The position numbers were made by a program, and so were the translations under genes. This document shows, piece after piece, positions 7,753 through 16,236 of a DNA stretch of 64,000 nt. Origin of the DNA: Brevinematales bacterium (GTDB taxonomy: Bacteria; Spirochaetota; Brevinematia; Brevinematales; GWF1-51-8); assembly GCA_020059465.1 (NCBI GenBank), contig JAGVBZ010000027.1, forward strand, positions 1 to 64,000, given 5' to 3'. A model generated the notes under the pieces. The model made no database searches. It was not told the origin of the DNA and saw only the letters and a program-made list of their open reading frames with translations. How positions within the stretch are numbered: the stretch's first letter is position 1; every line of letters begins with the position of its first letter.

Positions 7753-8844
7753 ATGAGTATTAAAAATACGCCTATCTACGATTCGCATCTACGCGCCGGC
7801 GCGAGAATGACCGACTTCGCGGGATGGAATCTGCCGATACAGTATACGGGTATTATCGACGAAGCCCTTCACTGCCGGAAATCGATCTCCTTATTCGACA
7901 CATGCCATATGGGTCAATTCACCTTCAAGGGCGATATTGCAAACTGCGGGATTGAGAACGCATTCTGCTTCCCTATATCAGATATAAAGATAGGGCGATG
8001 CCGTTACGGGTTTATCCTCAACGGTATCGGCGGGATTATCGACGATCTGATCGTTTACCGTATAGCGGCGGACGAATTGATGATAGTAGTAAACGCCGTA
8101 ACTACGGAAAACGACTTCGAGACCATCACACAGGATATCGGGGATGGGGCAGAATTTGAGAATATTTCCAGTATCACCGCGAAAATCGACGTTCAGGGGC
8201 CGCTTTCCCGCAACCTGATGGCCGAACGGTTCGGCGATGAAATCCGATCGATCCCCTATTTCGGGTTTATAAAAAAGAATATTTTAGGTAAGGATGCAAT
8301 TATCAGCCGTACGGGGTATACCGGCGAGCTGGGATACGAAATCTATATCGATGCTTACGCCGCAGCCGAATTATGGGATTCCCTCTGCGAGGACGAACGT
8401 GTGAAGCCCGCCGGACTGGGCGCGCGCGACATTCTTCGTCTTGAAATGGGGTATTGCCTCTATGGAAGCGATATAGACGATATGACGACGCCCATCGAGG
8501 CCGACCTCGGTGTATTTGTCGTAACAGACAAGGAATATCGCGGAATAAGAGGGATTCTTCAGCAGAAGGAACAGGGCGTGCCTCGTATCCGCGCGGGGTT
8601 TATCACACATTCCAGACGTTCACCGCGTCACGGATATAAAATATTCCATGATGATGTGATGTCCGGCGAGATCACAAGCGGGACATTTTCGCCAACTCTC
8701 GATTCCGGCATCGGAATGGGGTATATCGACACCGGATTGGCGAAGCCCGGCACTAAAGTCGTGCTGACCGATGGCAGAGTATCTATCGACGCTGAAATCG
8801 CCGAGTTTCCGCTCTATAAAAACGGTACCGCAAGAAATAAGTAG
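7753..8844 (+). CDS. gcvT: Glycine cleavage T protein (aminomethyltransferase)
   Basis: T protein moves the methylene group from the aminomethyl-lipoyl arm of GcvH to tetrahydrofolate and releases ammonia. The N-terminus shows DFAGWNLPIQY, a hallmark of the family, followed by FDTCHMGQF; RTGYTGELGYEIY and GLGARDILRLEMGYCLYG lie in the middle, with a barrel-type C-terminal domain ending FPLYKN. 363 residues is normal. The ribosome site GGGAGGGGG is very strong. It is the first gene of gcvT-gcvH-gcvPA-gcvPB-lipM-lipA, all on one strand with gaps of 15 bases or less. Confidence 0.95.
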   Translation: MSIKNTPIYDSHLRAGARMTDFAGWNLPIQYTGIIDEALHCRKSISLFDTCHMGQFTFKGDIANCGIENAFCFPISDIKIGRCRYGFILNGIGGIIDDLIVYRIAADELMIVVNAVTTENDFETITQDIGDGAEFENISSITAKIDVQGPLSRNLMAERFGDEIRSIPYFGFIKKNILGKDAIISRTGYTGELGYEIYIDAYAAAELWDSLCEDERVKPAGLGARDILRLEMGYCLYGSDIDDMTTPIEADLGVFVVTDKEYRGIRGILQQKEQGVPRIRAGFITHSRRSPRHGYKIFHDDVMSGEITSGTFSPTLDSGIGMGYIDTGLAKPGTKVVLTDGRVSIDAEIAEFPLYKNGTARNK

Positions 8845-8858
8845 TTTCGGAGGATAAA

Positions 8859-9251
8859 ATGTTGTATCCCGATCAGTTAAAATATTCTAAATCCCATGAA
8901 TGGGTGTCGCTTGACGGCAACACTGCGAAAATAGGCATTTCCGATTTCGCACAACATTCTCTCGGCGATATCGTCTTCATACAGCTCCCGGAAATCGGAG
9001 CAAGTGTTAAAGCGGGAGATTCCGTATGCGAAATCGAGTCCGTTAAGGCCGCGAGTTCCATCTACACTCCAGTTTCCGGAAAGATCACCGCTGTAAACGA
9101 CGCGCTTAACACCACTCCCGAACTGATCAATCAGAAACCCTATGACGCATTTATTTTCATAGTGGAAATGTCCGATCCGTCCGAGACCGGCGGTTTGCTC
9201 GACTCAAAGAAGTACGCCGAACTCTGCGAAAAGGAATCCGGTAGTCACTAA
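8859..9251 (+). CDS. gcvH: Glycine cleavage H protein (lipoyl carrier)
   Basis: GcvH carries the swinging lipoyl arm between the P, T and L proteins. The lipoylation site is the Lys in CEIESVKAASSIYTPVSG, and the fold signature HEWVSLDGNTAKIGISDFAQ is near the N-terminus. 130 residues is normal. ATG 8859 follows CGGAGGA. Its stop codon shares a base with the ATG of gcvPA. The two enzymes needed to lipoylate this lysine de novo are at the end of the same operon. Confidence 0.96.
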   Translation: MLYPDQLKYSKSHEWVSLDGNTAKIGISDFAQHSLGDIVFIQLPEIGASVKAGDSVCEIESVKAASSIYTPVSGKITAVNDALNTTPELINQKPYDAFIFIVEMSDPSETGGLLDSKKYAELCEKESGSH

Positions 9252-10588
9252 TGCGCAGTCATTATACACCGCACACGGAGCAGGATGTCAAGTCCATGCT
9301 CGAAACGATAGGCGTAAAATCTATCGAGGAGTTATTCAGCCCCATCCCGAAGGAATTGCGCGTAAAAAGTTTCAATCTCGATGCAGGTCTTTCGGAGTAC
9401 GATGCGCTGAAAAAGTTAAAAACCCTTTCCGAACGCAATAACACCCATGACGTACAGTTCATGGGGGGCGGTTTCTACGACCACTTTATACCCGCGGCAG
9501 TCGACGCTCTCGTATCACGGGGCGACTTCTATACCGCATACACCCCCTATCAGCCCGAGGCCTCGCAGGGTACCCTGCAGGCGCTGTACGAGTACCAGAC
9601 ATCGGTGTGTAACCTGATGGGTATGGATGTCTCCAACGCGTCGTTATATGACGGGGGGACTGCGCTTGCCGAGGCTGTGCTGATGGCGTTCCGCGCGACA
9701 CGTAACCGCGATACCGTGGTGATAGACGCGAATGTCAATCCGCTTTACCGTGATATCGTACGTTCTTACCTCTCGCCGCTCGGCCTGAAGATAAAAGAAA
9801 TTGACTCCAAGGATTATCAACTGGATCGAAGTGCAATGACAAACGCTATCGACGAACAGACTTCGGCGGTTGTATTACAGAACCCTAACTTTTTCGGCAC
9901 TCTTGACGATTATTCCGATATTGCCGAATCGGCTCATTCCAAGGGTGCTCTGATGATACTCTCGGCTTATCCCCTGTCGCTTGGGATGATAAAATCCCCC
10001 GGGGAGATGAACGCCGATATCGCGACCGCCGAGGGGCAATCGATGGGTATCCCGCTGAGTTTCGGCGGGCCGTATCTCGGTATCCTGACCGCGAAGGAAC
10101 AGTTTATTCGCAGTATGCCGGGTCGAATTGTCGGGCGTACGGTCGACAAGGATGAAAACGACGCGTTCGTGCTGACGCTCCAACCCCGCGAACAGCATAT
10201 TCGCCGTGAAAAAGCCACGTCGAACATCTGCAGTAATCAGGGATTATGCGCCCTTCGGGCGTTGATATACATCTCCCTTATCGGCCGTGAAGGGCTCAAG
10301 GAATTATCGAAAACCATCTATGACAAAACGCAATACGCGAAGAAGAAAATATCCGGGATAAAATCCATAAAAATCCCCGATTATCCGTGTTTCAACGAAT
10401 TTGTTGTCGAACTGCCGTCGGACGCTGATAAAATCAGAGTATCCGCTGCGAAAAAGGGTATCTCCGCGGGCATTCCGCTCGGAGGTTTTTACCCTGCGAA
10501 AAAGAACAGTTTACTCATTGCGGTAACGGAAAAACGGACGAGTGAAGAAATAGACGCTCTCGCGGATGCAATCAAGGAGGCGCTCTGA
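9251..10588 (+). CDS. gcvPA: Glycine dehydrogenase (decarboxylating) subunit 1
   Basis: This is the N-terminal half of a split P protein, which decarboxylates glycine with PLP and loads the aminomethyl group on GcvH. Recognisable family blocks are MGGGFYDHFIPAAVD, TPYQPEASQGTLQALYEYQ, SLYDGGTALAEA and SMGIPLSFGGPYLGI. The PLP lysine is in the other subunit, as expected for the two-chain form. 445 residues is the normal size. It overlaps gcvH and gcvPB by one base on each side, consistent with stoichiometric synthesis. Confidence 0.96.
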   Translation: MRSHYTPHTEQDVKSMLETIGVKSIEELFSPIPKELRVKSFNLDAGLSEYDALKKLKTLSERNNTHDVQFMGGGFYDHFIPAAVDALVSRGDFYTAYTPYQPEASQGTLQALYEYQTSVCNLMGMDVSNASLYDGGTALAEAVLMAFRATRNRDTVVIDANVNPLYRDIVRSYLSPLGLKIKEIDSKDYQLDRSAMTNAIDEQTSAVVLQNPNFFGTLDDYSDIAESAHSKGALMILSAYPLSLGMIKSPGEMNADIATAEGQSMGIPLSFGGPYLGILTAKEQFIRSMPGRIVGRTVDKDENDAFVLTLQPREQHIRREKATSNICSNQGLCALRALIYISLIGREGLKELSKTIYDKTQYAKKKISGIKSIKIPDYPCFNEFVVELPSDADKIRVSAAKKGISAGIPLGGFYPAKKNSLLIAVTEKRTSEEIDALADAIKEAL

Positions 10589-12048
10589 TGAAAACACCTT
10601 TGATCTTTGACGCATCTGTTAAGGGGCGTTGCGCGGCGACAATACCCGCATCGGGGGTACCGGAGGCATCCCCGCTTCCCGCGAATATGACTCGTATCAC
10701 CGATGCTGTTCTACCCGAATTATCGGAACTCGATGTCGTCCGGCATTTCACCAATCTTTCACGGAAGAATTTTTCGGTCGATACGCATTTTTATCCGCTC
10801 GGTTCCTGCACCATGAAATATAATATCAAGTCCTGCGAAAGCGCGGCGGCGTTGCCGGGTTTCAACGGACTTCATCCGTTCTATACCTATTTACCCGGCG
10901 GCTCGAAAGAAATTTCCGGATCGCTGGAGCTGATCTACGAAAGCGAGCGCTTATTATCCGAAATATGCGGAATGGACGGGTTTACCTGCCAGCCCATGGC
11001 CGGAGCGCACGGGGAATATGCCGGGATCCGTATGATCGAGGCCTATCATAAATCCAAGGGCAATAATAAAAAGTACGTCATTGTACCGGACACGTCGCAC
11101 GGGACTAATCCCGCGAGCGCGGCATTGGCTGGGTACGAGGTCATTACAATCCCATCGCGTCCCGACGGAGAAATGGATATCGATGCGCTGAAATCGGCGA
11201 TCACGCCCGAAGCGGCGGCGATTATGCTGACATGCCCGAATACATTGGGGCTTTTCGAGACGGGTGTCCGTGAAATCTCTGAAATAGCGCATTCCCACGA
11301 CGCTCTGATGTATTACGACGGCGCGAATCTGAACGCCATTCTCGGAAAGGTACGTCCCGGAGACATCGGATTTGATGTCGTACACGTCAACGTACATAAA
11401 ACGTTCGGCACTCCACATGGCGGGGGCGGCCCCGGGGCGGGTCCTGTCGGAGTAAAATCCGTACTACTTCCCTACCTCCCTCTCCCGAAGATCGTAAAAG
11501 AGGGCGACGGTTCGTTCTCGGTCGCTTCGGAAGACGATAAATCCATCGGAAAGATGGCGCCCTTCTTCGGTAACTTCGGCGTGCTGGTAAAAGCATATAC
11601 TTATATCCTTCTTCTGGGCAAGGAAGGACTGATTGATGTCGCGGAAAAAGCAGTCCTGAACGCAAATTACATCATGGAGAAACTCAAACCCTATTTCGAT
11701 TTACCCTATGACCGCCGCTGTATGCACGAATGCGTATTTTCCGCGTCGGCGCAAACGAAGAACGGTGTATCGGCGCTCGATATTGCAAAATTCCTGATCG
11801 ACCGTGAAATCCATCCGCCTACGGTATATTTCCCGCTGATCGTCAAAGAAGCGATGATGGTCGAACCGACGGAGACCGAGAGTAAAGAGACGATCGACCG
11901 GTTTATCGAAATCATGATAGAGGCGGCGAAACTGACGCAGACCGATCCGGCGGTATTGAAGAATTCGCCTGTCAATACCCCGATAGGCCGTCCGGACGAG
12001 ACAAAAGCCGCCCGGCAGATCGATGTCAAGATGAACTGCGGGTTGTAA
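10588..12048 (+). CDS. gcvPB: Glycine dehydrogenase (decarboxylating) subunit 2
   Basis: This is the catalytic half of the split P protein. The PLP Schiff-base lysine is in NVHKTFGTPHGGGGPG, and other hallmarks are YPLGSCTMKYN, PMAGAHGEYAG, DTSHGTNPASA and MVEPTETES. 486 residues is typical for GcvPB. ATG 10588 overlaps the gcvPA stop codon; one base separates its stop from the GTG of the next gene. A split P protein is usual in Firmicutes, Thermotogae, archaea and several anaerobic lineages, unlike the single chain of enterobacteria. Confidence 0.96.
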   Translation: MKTPLIFDASVKGRCAATIPASGVPEASPLPANMTRITDAVLPELSELDVVRHFTNLSRKNFSVDTHFYPLGSCTMKYNIKSCESAAALPGFNGLHPFYTYLPGGSKEISGSLELIYESERLLSEICGMDGFTCQPMAGAHGEYAGIRMIEAYHKSKGNNKKYVIVPDTSHGTNPASAALAGYEVITIPSRPDGEMDIDALKSAITPEAAAIMLTCPNTLGLFETGVREISEIAHSHDALMYYDGANLNAILGKVRPGDIGFDVVHVNVHKTFGTPHGGGGPGAGPVGVKSVLLPYLPLPKIVKEGDGSFSVASEDDKSIGKMAPFFGNFGVLVKAYTYILLLGKEGLIDVAEKAVLNANYIMEKLKPYFDLPYDRRCMHECVFSASAQTKNGVSALDIAKFLIDREIHPPTVYFPLIVKEAMMVEPTETESKETIDRFIEIMIEAAKLTQTDPAVLKNSPVNTPIGRPDETKAARQIDVKMNCGL

Positions 12049-12049
12049 C

Positions 12050-12838
12050 GTGGAGAAATGGCGCTTACTGGTTCACGGCTCCTTCGACGCGCCCACCAAT
12101 ATGGCTATCGACGAGGTTTTACTGAACGGCGCGTCGCCCGTATTCCGTCTCTATTCATGGCAGCCCGCCTGTTTTTCACTCGGCAGGTTCCAATCGCCTG
12201 AAAAAGTCCTGAAGGAGAATGTCCCGTTTGTCCGAAGAATGACGGGCGGCGGCGCGATCTACCATGATAAAGAAATCACGTACAGTCTGGTCTGCGAACA
12301 CCCCACCCATGAAAATATTTTATTGAAGGACGGCTACCGAAAACTCTCCGCGTTCCTTATCGCGGCATACCGGAAATTGGGTTTGGACGCACAATTTGCA
12401 TGCGAAACCGGCGGTCAAACCGAAGGAACGGTACTGGGCGTGCCGTCGGGATATTGTTTTTCAGGACGCGAGGAATTCGATATCGTGATAGACGGTAAAA
12501 AAATCGGCGGGAACGCGCAAAGGGTTGTAAAAAAACGGGTTTTTCAGCACGGTTCCATCCCTTTGCATATTATTCGCGCTCATTATTTGCCTTTCCTGAT
12601 AAATCCATCTCGTCACGATGATTATACGGCTTTGTCCGAATTACTCGGAATATTGCCCGATTCCGGACAGATTGCGGACCTCCTGATCGAATCGTTTTCC
12701 GAATGCATGGGAGTCCGGTTCGAAACGTCTGAACTTACTTCGGAGGAATGGAAAGAGGCGGAACGCCTGATCGGAGAAAAGTATTCCGACCCGGCATGGA
12801 ACTATCCGGGCACTCCGCTGAGGGCCGAAGTCTTATGA
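12050..12838 (+). CDS. lipM: Octanoyltransferase LipM-like (lipoate-protein ligase A superfamily)
   Basis: 262 residues of the LplA/LipB/biotin-ligase fold with RRMTGGGAIYHD (about 62-73) and DGKKIGGNAQ with the conserved lysine (Lys151), followed by QHGSIPL. A cysteine (Cys136 in GYCFSGREEF) sits 15 residues before that lysine, where Bacillus LipM has its acyl-thioester cysteine; LplA-type ligases do not need it. I therefore infer transfer of octanoate from acyl carrier protein to GcvH, with lipA downstream finishing the cofactor. A lipoate-scavenging ligase remains possible. It uses a GTG start at 12050, and its stop overlaps the ATG of lipA (ATGA). Confidence 0.78.
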   Translation: MEKWRLLVHGSFDAPTNMAIDEVLLNGASPVFRLYSWQPACFSLGRFQSPEKVLKENVPFVRRMTGGGAIYHDKEITYSLVCEHPTHENILLKDGYRKLSAFLIAAYRKLGLDAQFACETGGQTEGTVLGVPSGYCFSGREEFDIVIDGKKIGGNAQRVVKKRVFQHGSIPLHIIRAHYLPFLINPSRHDDYTALSELLGILPDSGQIADLLIESFSECMGVRFETSELTSEEWKEAERLIGEKYSDPAWNYPGTPLRAEVL

Positions 12839-13686
12839 GCGGGTATTCCCCGAAACCGGAATGGCTGAAAAAACGCATCGATTTCTCCGAACATATCGAG
12901 CTTAGGGCGCTCCTATCCGCCGGAGGGCTTCACACTATATGCGAGGAAGCGTTATGCCCGAATATTTCAGAATGCTGCGCTAAAAATCAGGCGAGTTTTC
13001 TTATCCTGGGGCGTTTCTGCACACGCGCGTGTGAATTCTGCAATGTAGTCAAGGGAAAGCCCCTTTCTGTAGACCCCGGCGAACCTGAAAGGATAGCGGA
13101 GGCTGTGAAGAAACTCGGCCTATCGCATGCGGTAATCACCAGTCCGACGAGGGACGATCTTCCCGACGGCGGCGCCGGAATATTCGCGGAAACCGTCCGT
13201 GCGGTACGTAAAAACAATCCAGGTACTAAGATAGAACTGCTTGTCCCTGATTTTCAGGGCGATACTGTGTCGATCGATACAGTCTGCCAAGCAGTCCCGG
13301 ACATATTCGGGCATAATATCGAAACAGTCCCGCGGCTGTATCATGTACGGAAAGGCGCCGAATACGACCGTTCGATGCAAGTCCTCTCGTATGTGCATGA
13401 ACAATATCCCGGTATCCCGGTAAAATCGGGACTGATGCTCGGGATGGGCGAAACCCGTGACGAGGTGATCGAGGTGATGAAGGAGCTACTGGAAGCTGGA
13501 TGTAAATTTTTAAGTCTGGGGCAATACCTCGCCCCGGGAAGAAGTTTTTATCCGGTGAAAGAATATATCAGACCGGAGGTGTTTGCCGAATATAAAGAAA
13601 CCGGCCTGAAGTTGGGATTCCGGCATATCGAGAGCGGCCCCTATGTCCGCAGTTCTTATCACGCATCGGAATACCTGCCCGAATAA
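12835..13686 (+). CDS. lipA: Lipoyl synthase LipA
   Basis: Radical SAM enzyme that inserts two sulfurs into octanoyl-GcvH. The auxiliary cluster ligands CEEALCPNISEC (C-x4-C-x5-C) lie near residue 40, the radical SAM motif CTRACEFC (C-x3-C-x2-C) near 65, and the C-terminal RSSYHA supplies the serine ligand of the auxiliary cluster. All elements are intact; 283 residues is normal. I chose ATG 12835, which overlaps the stop of lipM by four bases; an in-frame extension back to 12748 would lie inside lipM and adds residues not found in the family. Confidence 0.96.
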   Translation: MSGYSPKPEWLKKRIDFSEHIELRALLSAGGLHTICEEALCPNISECCAKNQASFLILGRFCTRACEFCNVVKGKPLSVDPGEPERIAEAVKKLGLSHAVITSPTRDDLPDGGAGIFAETVRAVRKNNPGTKIELLVPDFQGDTVSIDTVCQAVPDIFGHNIETVPRLYHVRKGAEYDRSMQVLSYVHEQYPGIPVKSGLMLGMGETRDEVIEVMKELLEAGCKFLSLGQYLAPGRSFYPVKEYIRPEVFAEYKETGLKLGFRHIESGPYVRSSYHASEYLPE

Positions 13687-13726
13687 CCCCTTTTCTTTTC
13701 AGGCAAAATGAGTTATATTATATATA

Positions 13727-13753
13727 TAAAACAATTTAAAAAAATACCGATTT
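13727..13753 (+). promoter_or_regulatory. Sigma28 (FliA)-like promoter upstream of fliD
   Basis: TAAA (13727-13730), 15 bases, ACCGATTT (13746-13753). The flagellar sigma28 consensus is TAAA-N15-GCCGATAA; the -35 and the CCGAT core match with exact spacing. It lies about 30 bases before the fliD start. No sigma70 pair of equal quality is seen here. Confidence 0.55.
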
Positions 13754-13784
13754 ATAGATAGAGATTGACTCCGGGTGAGGAAAA

Positions 13785-15839
13785 ATGAAAATAAAGATAT
13801 GGATTCTTCTGCTTTCTATCGGTGTATCCGGAATTGTCTATTCGGCAAAGGTCTATGCCCCACTACCCGGCGCGAGCGATAAGTTCGATACTGAAGGTAC
13901 CATTCAGAAACTACTCGAAGTCGAAAAAGCCCAGATGTATAAACTTGAGAAACAGAACAAAGACCTGAAAATTGAGGTGGAAATTCTGAAGGATTTCGAG
14001 AATTTTGTAAAAGACCTCGATAATAAGACAGCCGATCTCTATAACTATAAATCTCCATTCAAGGAAATGCTCGGCTCTTCTACCGACCCTTCCGTTATCG
14101 AGGCGATTGCGGACCGTAACTCCCTAAAAAAAGAATATAAAGTTAAAGTGATACAGACTGCGAAACCCGACTCGTTTATGAGCGAATCCGTATCGCGATA
14201 TAAAATGCTTTCCCCCGGAACATTTACTATCACAATGGGAAAAGATGTGGCTGTAATCAATTTTTACGGCGGAACCATCGATCAGTTGGCCGCAACAATT
14301 AATGAACAGGCAGGCACTTTGCTTGAGGTACGTGTTATTAAAGATACTGCGGATACATCGATTATTTATATATCGGGAAAGAAAACAGGCAAAAACTATA
14401 AAATGGTATTTCAGGGCGATTTCAAGCCCCTGAACGAACTAGGGATGCTGACCCAGGGTACCGCCAAGGTGGAGACTAAGGCAGTGAATTTCGTTCGCTT
14501 AACATCCCTCACCACTAATATTCCGATCATGGACAGCAAGCAGGTGGTGCTTAAACAGGGTACCGATGCGGAAATCGACCTTTCCGCCGACGGAATTGTG
14601 ATCGCTCCCTCGACATATATGTCATTCGAATGTATGGTCAAGGATAAAATGATTTCCGTTTCCCATCCTGACGAAACGATGCCGAAACTTCCTGAGGAAT
14701 TAATGGGTAATGTCACCGTCAGTAATCTGATCAATAAAGTTACTGTGGAAGGCCCCGGACTCATCCCGTTCTTCATGGAAAAGCAGACACCCGCTGCCGT
14801 AGTATCGAATTTTACAAGAATCATTACTATGATATTCGATGACGGAACAATTATCCCTATCAATCTATCAAAAAGCGGGAGTTATACCAATAATTTGGTG
14901 ATGCAAAGCGGGAAAAGATTAGTAAAAATAATATTAAAAAACGAAAATTCGCATCGTGAATATACGATTAAGGATATGAAATTCGTCACTGTTCTTGACG
15001 ACGGCGGGATTCAGCCGAAAAATGCTATTTCCAAAGCCTGCGACGCGATCTTAACAATCGACGGGATTAAGATTGAACGTGAAATCAATACAATTAACGA
15101 CGTAGTACAGGGCGTTACGTTCAATTTAAAACGTGAAAGTCCTTCGGAAGTACTGGTTTCCATCGACCACGATTATGAGCTGGTTAAGAAATCCATCATG
15201 GATTGGGTAGACAGTTACGATAAAGTCAAGAGCTATTTATCAATACTTACCAAACCAAATCAGGATAAGACCCCGTTAAGCGAAAGGCCCGATTCCTCTC
15301 TCGCCAACGGAATATATCAGACCGAATCAAGTTTTAATAACTTCAGCGATATGCTGAGAAAAGCGATCATGAACGCCTATGCCACATCGCTCGGGAATCA
15401 GCTTTCGGTATTAGCGCAGGTGGGAATATATACAAAAAAAGCAGGACAGGCCGGGATGAATACTGACGAATGGGAAAATGTAAAAGCCGGTATTTTAAAA
15501 GTGGATACCGCAGAACTCGAGGCGGCGTTAAAAACAAAGTTCGATGCCTTAGCAGAGTTATTCGGCAGCGATACGGATAATGATAATATAAAAGACACCG
15601 GGGTTGCGATCGCGGCAAAGAAAGTACTTGATTTCGCGCTTGGGGCCGACGGTTTTATCCGGAAGAAGATACAGAAACAAACCGATAAGATGAAAGAAAA
15701 TGAAAAGGGGATAGCTAAAGAGAAGATACATCTCGAAGATTATGAAACGGAACTCCGTATTAAATACGGAAAAATGAATCAAGCTATTATTCAATCCCAA
15801 TCTCAGCAAAAGTGGATGGAGAATAACTTTAAGCAATAA
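13785..15839 (+). CDS. fliD: Flagellar filament cap protein FliD (hook-associated protein 2), with a signal-peptide-like N-terminus
   Basis: FliD caps the growing flagellar filament and promotes flagellin assembly. At about residues 28-75 the protein has the FliD N-terminal pattern (PGASDKFDTEGTIQKLLEVE and a heptad helix). The last 200 residues match FliD_C: VGIYTKKAG, LKVDTAELEAALKTKFDALA, LFG, and a final coiled coil YETELRIKYGKMNQAIIQSQ. 684 residues is in the range of large FliD proteins. The odd feature is the start, MKIKIWILLLSIGVSGIVYSA, which looks like a Sec signal peptide; FliD is normally exported by the flagellar type III system without one. The gene stands alone behind a sigma28-like promoter. 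Confidence 0.85.
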   Translation: MKIKIWILLLSIGVSGIVYSAKVYAPLPGASDKFDTEGTIQKLLEVEKAQMYKLEKQNKDLKIEVEILKDFENFVKDLDNKTADLYNYKSPFKEMLGSSTDPSVIEAIADRNSLKKEYKVKVIQTAKPDSFMSESVSRYKMLSPGTFTITMGKDVAVINFYGGTIDQLAATINEQAGTLLEVRVIKDTADTSIIYISGKKTGKNYKMVFQGDFKPLNELGMLTQGTAKVETKAVNFVRLTSLTTNIPIMDSKQVVLKQGTDAEIDLSADGIVIAPSTYMSFECMVKDKMISVSHPDETMPKLPEELMGNVTVSNLINKVTVEGPGLIPFFMEKQTPAAVVSNFTRIITMIFDDGTIIPINLSKSGSYTNNLVMQSGKRLVKIILKNENSHREYTIKDMKFVTVLDDGGIQPKNAISKACDAILTIDGIKIEREINTINDVVQGVTFNLKRESPSEVLVSIDHDYELVKKSIMDWVDSYDKVKSYLSILTKPNQDKTPLSERPDSSLANGIYQTESSFNNFSDMLRKAIMNAYATSLGNQLSVLAQVGIYTKKAGQAGMNTDEWENVKAGILKVDTAELEAALKTKFDALAELFGSDTDNDNIKDTGVAIAAKKVLDFALGADGFIRKKIQKQTDKMKENEKGIAKEKIHLEDYETELRIKYGKMNQAIIQSQSQQKWMENNFKQ

Positions 15840-15875
15840 GTTTCAGCATTTCCAAAAAATAATAATTCTTTTCTA

Positions 15876-15903
15876 TTGACAAAATTTGAATCATCGTTAA
15901 AAT
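15876..15903 (+). promoter_or_regulatory. Sigma70 promoter of the PC4-like gene
   Basis: TTGACA (15876-15881), 16 bases, TAAAAT (15898-15903), 24 bases upstream of the start codon. Confidence 0.7.
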
Positions 15904-15927
15904 AATGGAAAATTAATTGAGAATTCT

Positions 15928-16152
15928 ATGGAAGAGAAGACTGAAGTTATTGGGGAGATTAAATCCGGAAACATCCGCATCACGGTAAACCAATTCGGTA
16001 AAAGTATGTTACTCGATATCAGAAAATACTTTAAAACCGAAGACGGTCAATCCGCGCCCACAAAAAAAGGTATATCCCTCAGTAAAGAACAATTCTTAGA
16101 AATTTTAGAAATTTTAAATCAAAAAAAAGATGATATTTCCAAGCTGCTGTGA
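15928..16152 (+). CDS. PC4/YdbC-like single-stranded-DNA-binding protein
   Basis: This 74-residue protein matches the PC4 (transcriptional coactivator p15) fold: GEIKSGNIRITVNQFGKSML strands, LDIRKYFKTEDGQ, the hallmark TKKGISLSKEQFLEILEIL and a C-terminal helix. In eukaryotes PC4 binds melted DNA at promoters; bacterial YdbC-type relatives bind single-stranded DNA or RNA, probably as dimers. The target here is unknown. It has its own promoter and ends 85 bases before the ABC permeases, which have a separate promoter, so it is a one-gene unit. Spacing to fliD (88 bases) gives no firm functional link. Confidence 0.8.
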   Translation: MEEKTEVIGEIKSGNIRITVNQFGKSMLLDIRKYFKTEDGQSAPTKKGISLSKEQFLEILEILNQKKDDISKLL

Positions 16153-16169
16153 AATATTGAATTTTATTA

Positions 16170-16197
16170 TTGACAGAAAATATATATCTGATACAAT
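16170..16197 (+). promoter_or_regulatory. Sigma70 promoter of the sugar ABC permease operon
   Basis: TTGACA (16170-16175), 16 bases, TACAAT (16192-16197). It lies 40 bases before the start codon, with a 17-base palindrome immediately downstream. Confidence 0.7.
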
Positions 16198-16204
16198 ATT
16201 TTAT

Positions 16205-16221
16205 ATAGAATTTAATTCTAT
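16205..16221 (+). promoter_or_regulatory. Perfect 17-base palindrome in the permease leader, candidate operator
   Basis: ATAGAATTTAATTCTAT has eight-pair arms around one central base. It covers the expected transcription start, between the -10 box and the CGGAGG ribosome site, where a repressor would block initiation. Its size and position suit a dimeric regulator; which one is unknown. Confidence 0.5.
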
Positions 16222-16236
16222 CTCGGAGGCTTTGGT

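Noticed and set aside
12748-12834. N-terminal extension of lipA
   Set aside because: It lies inside lipM in another frame, adds residues absent from LipA, and ATG 12835 forms the usual ATGA overlap.
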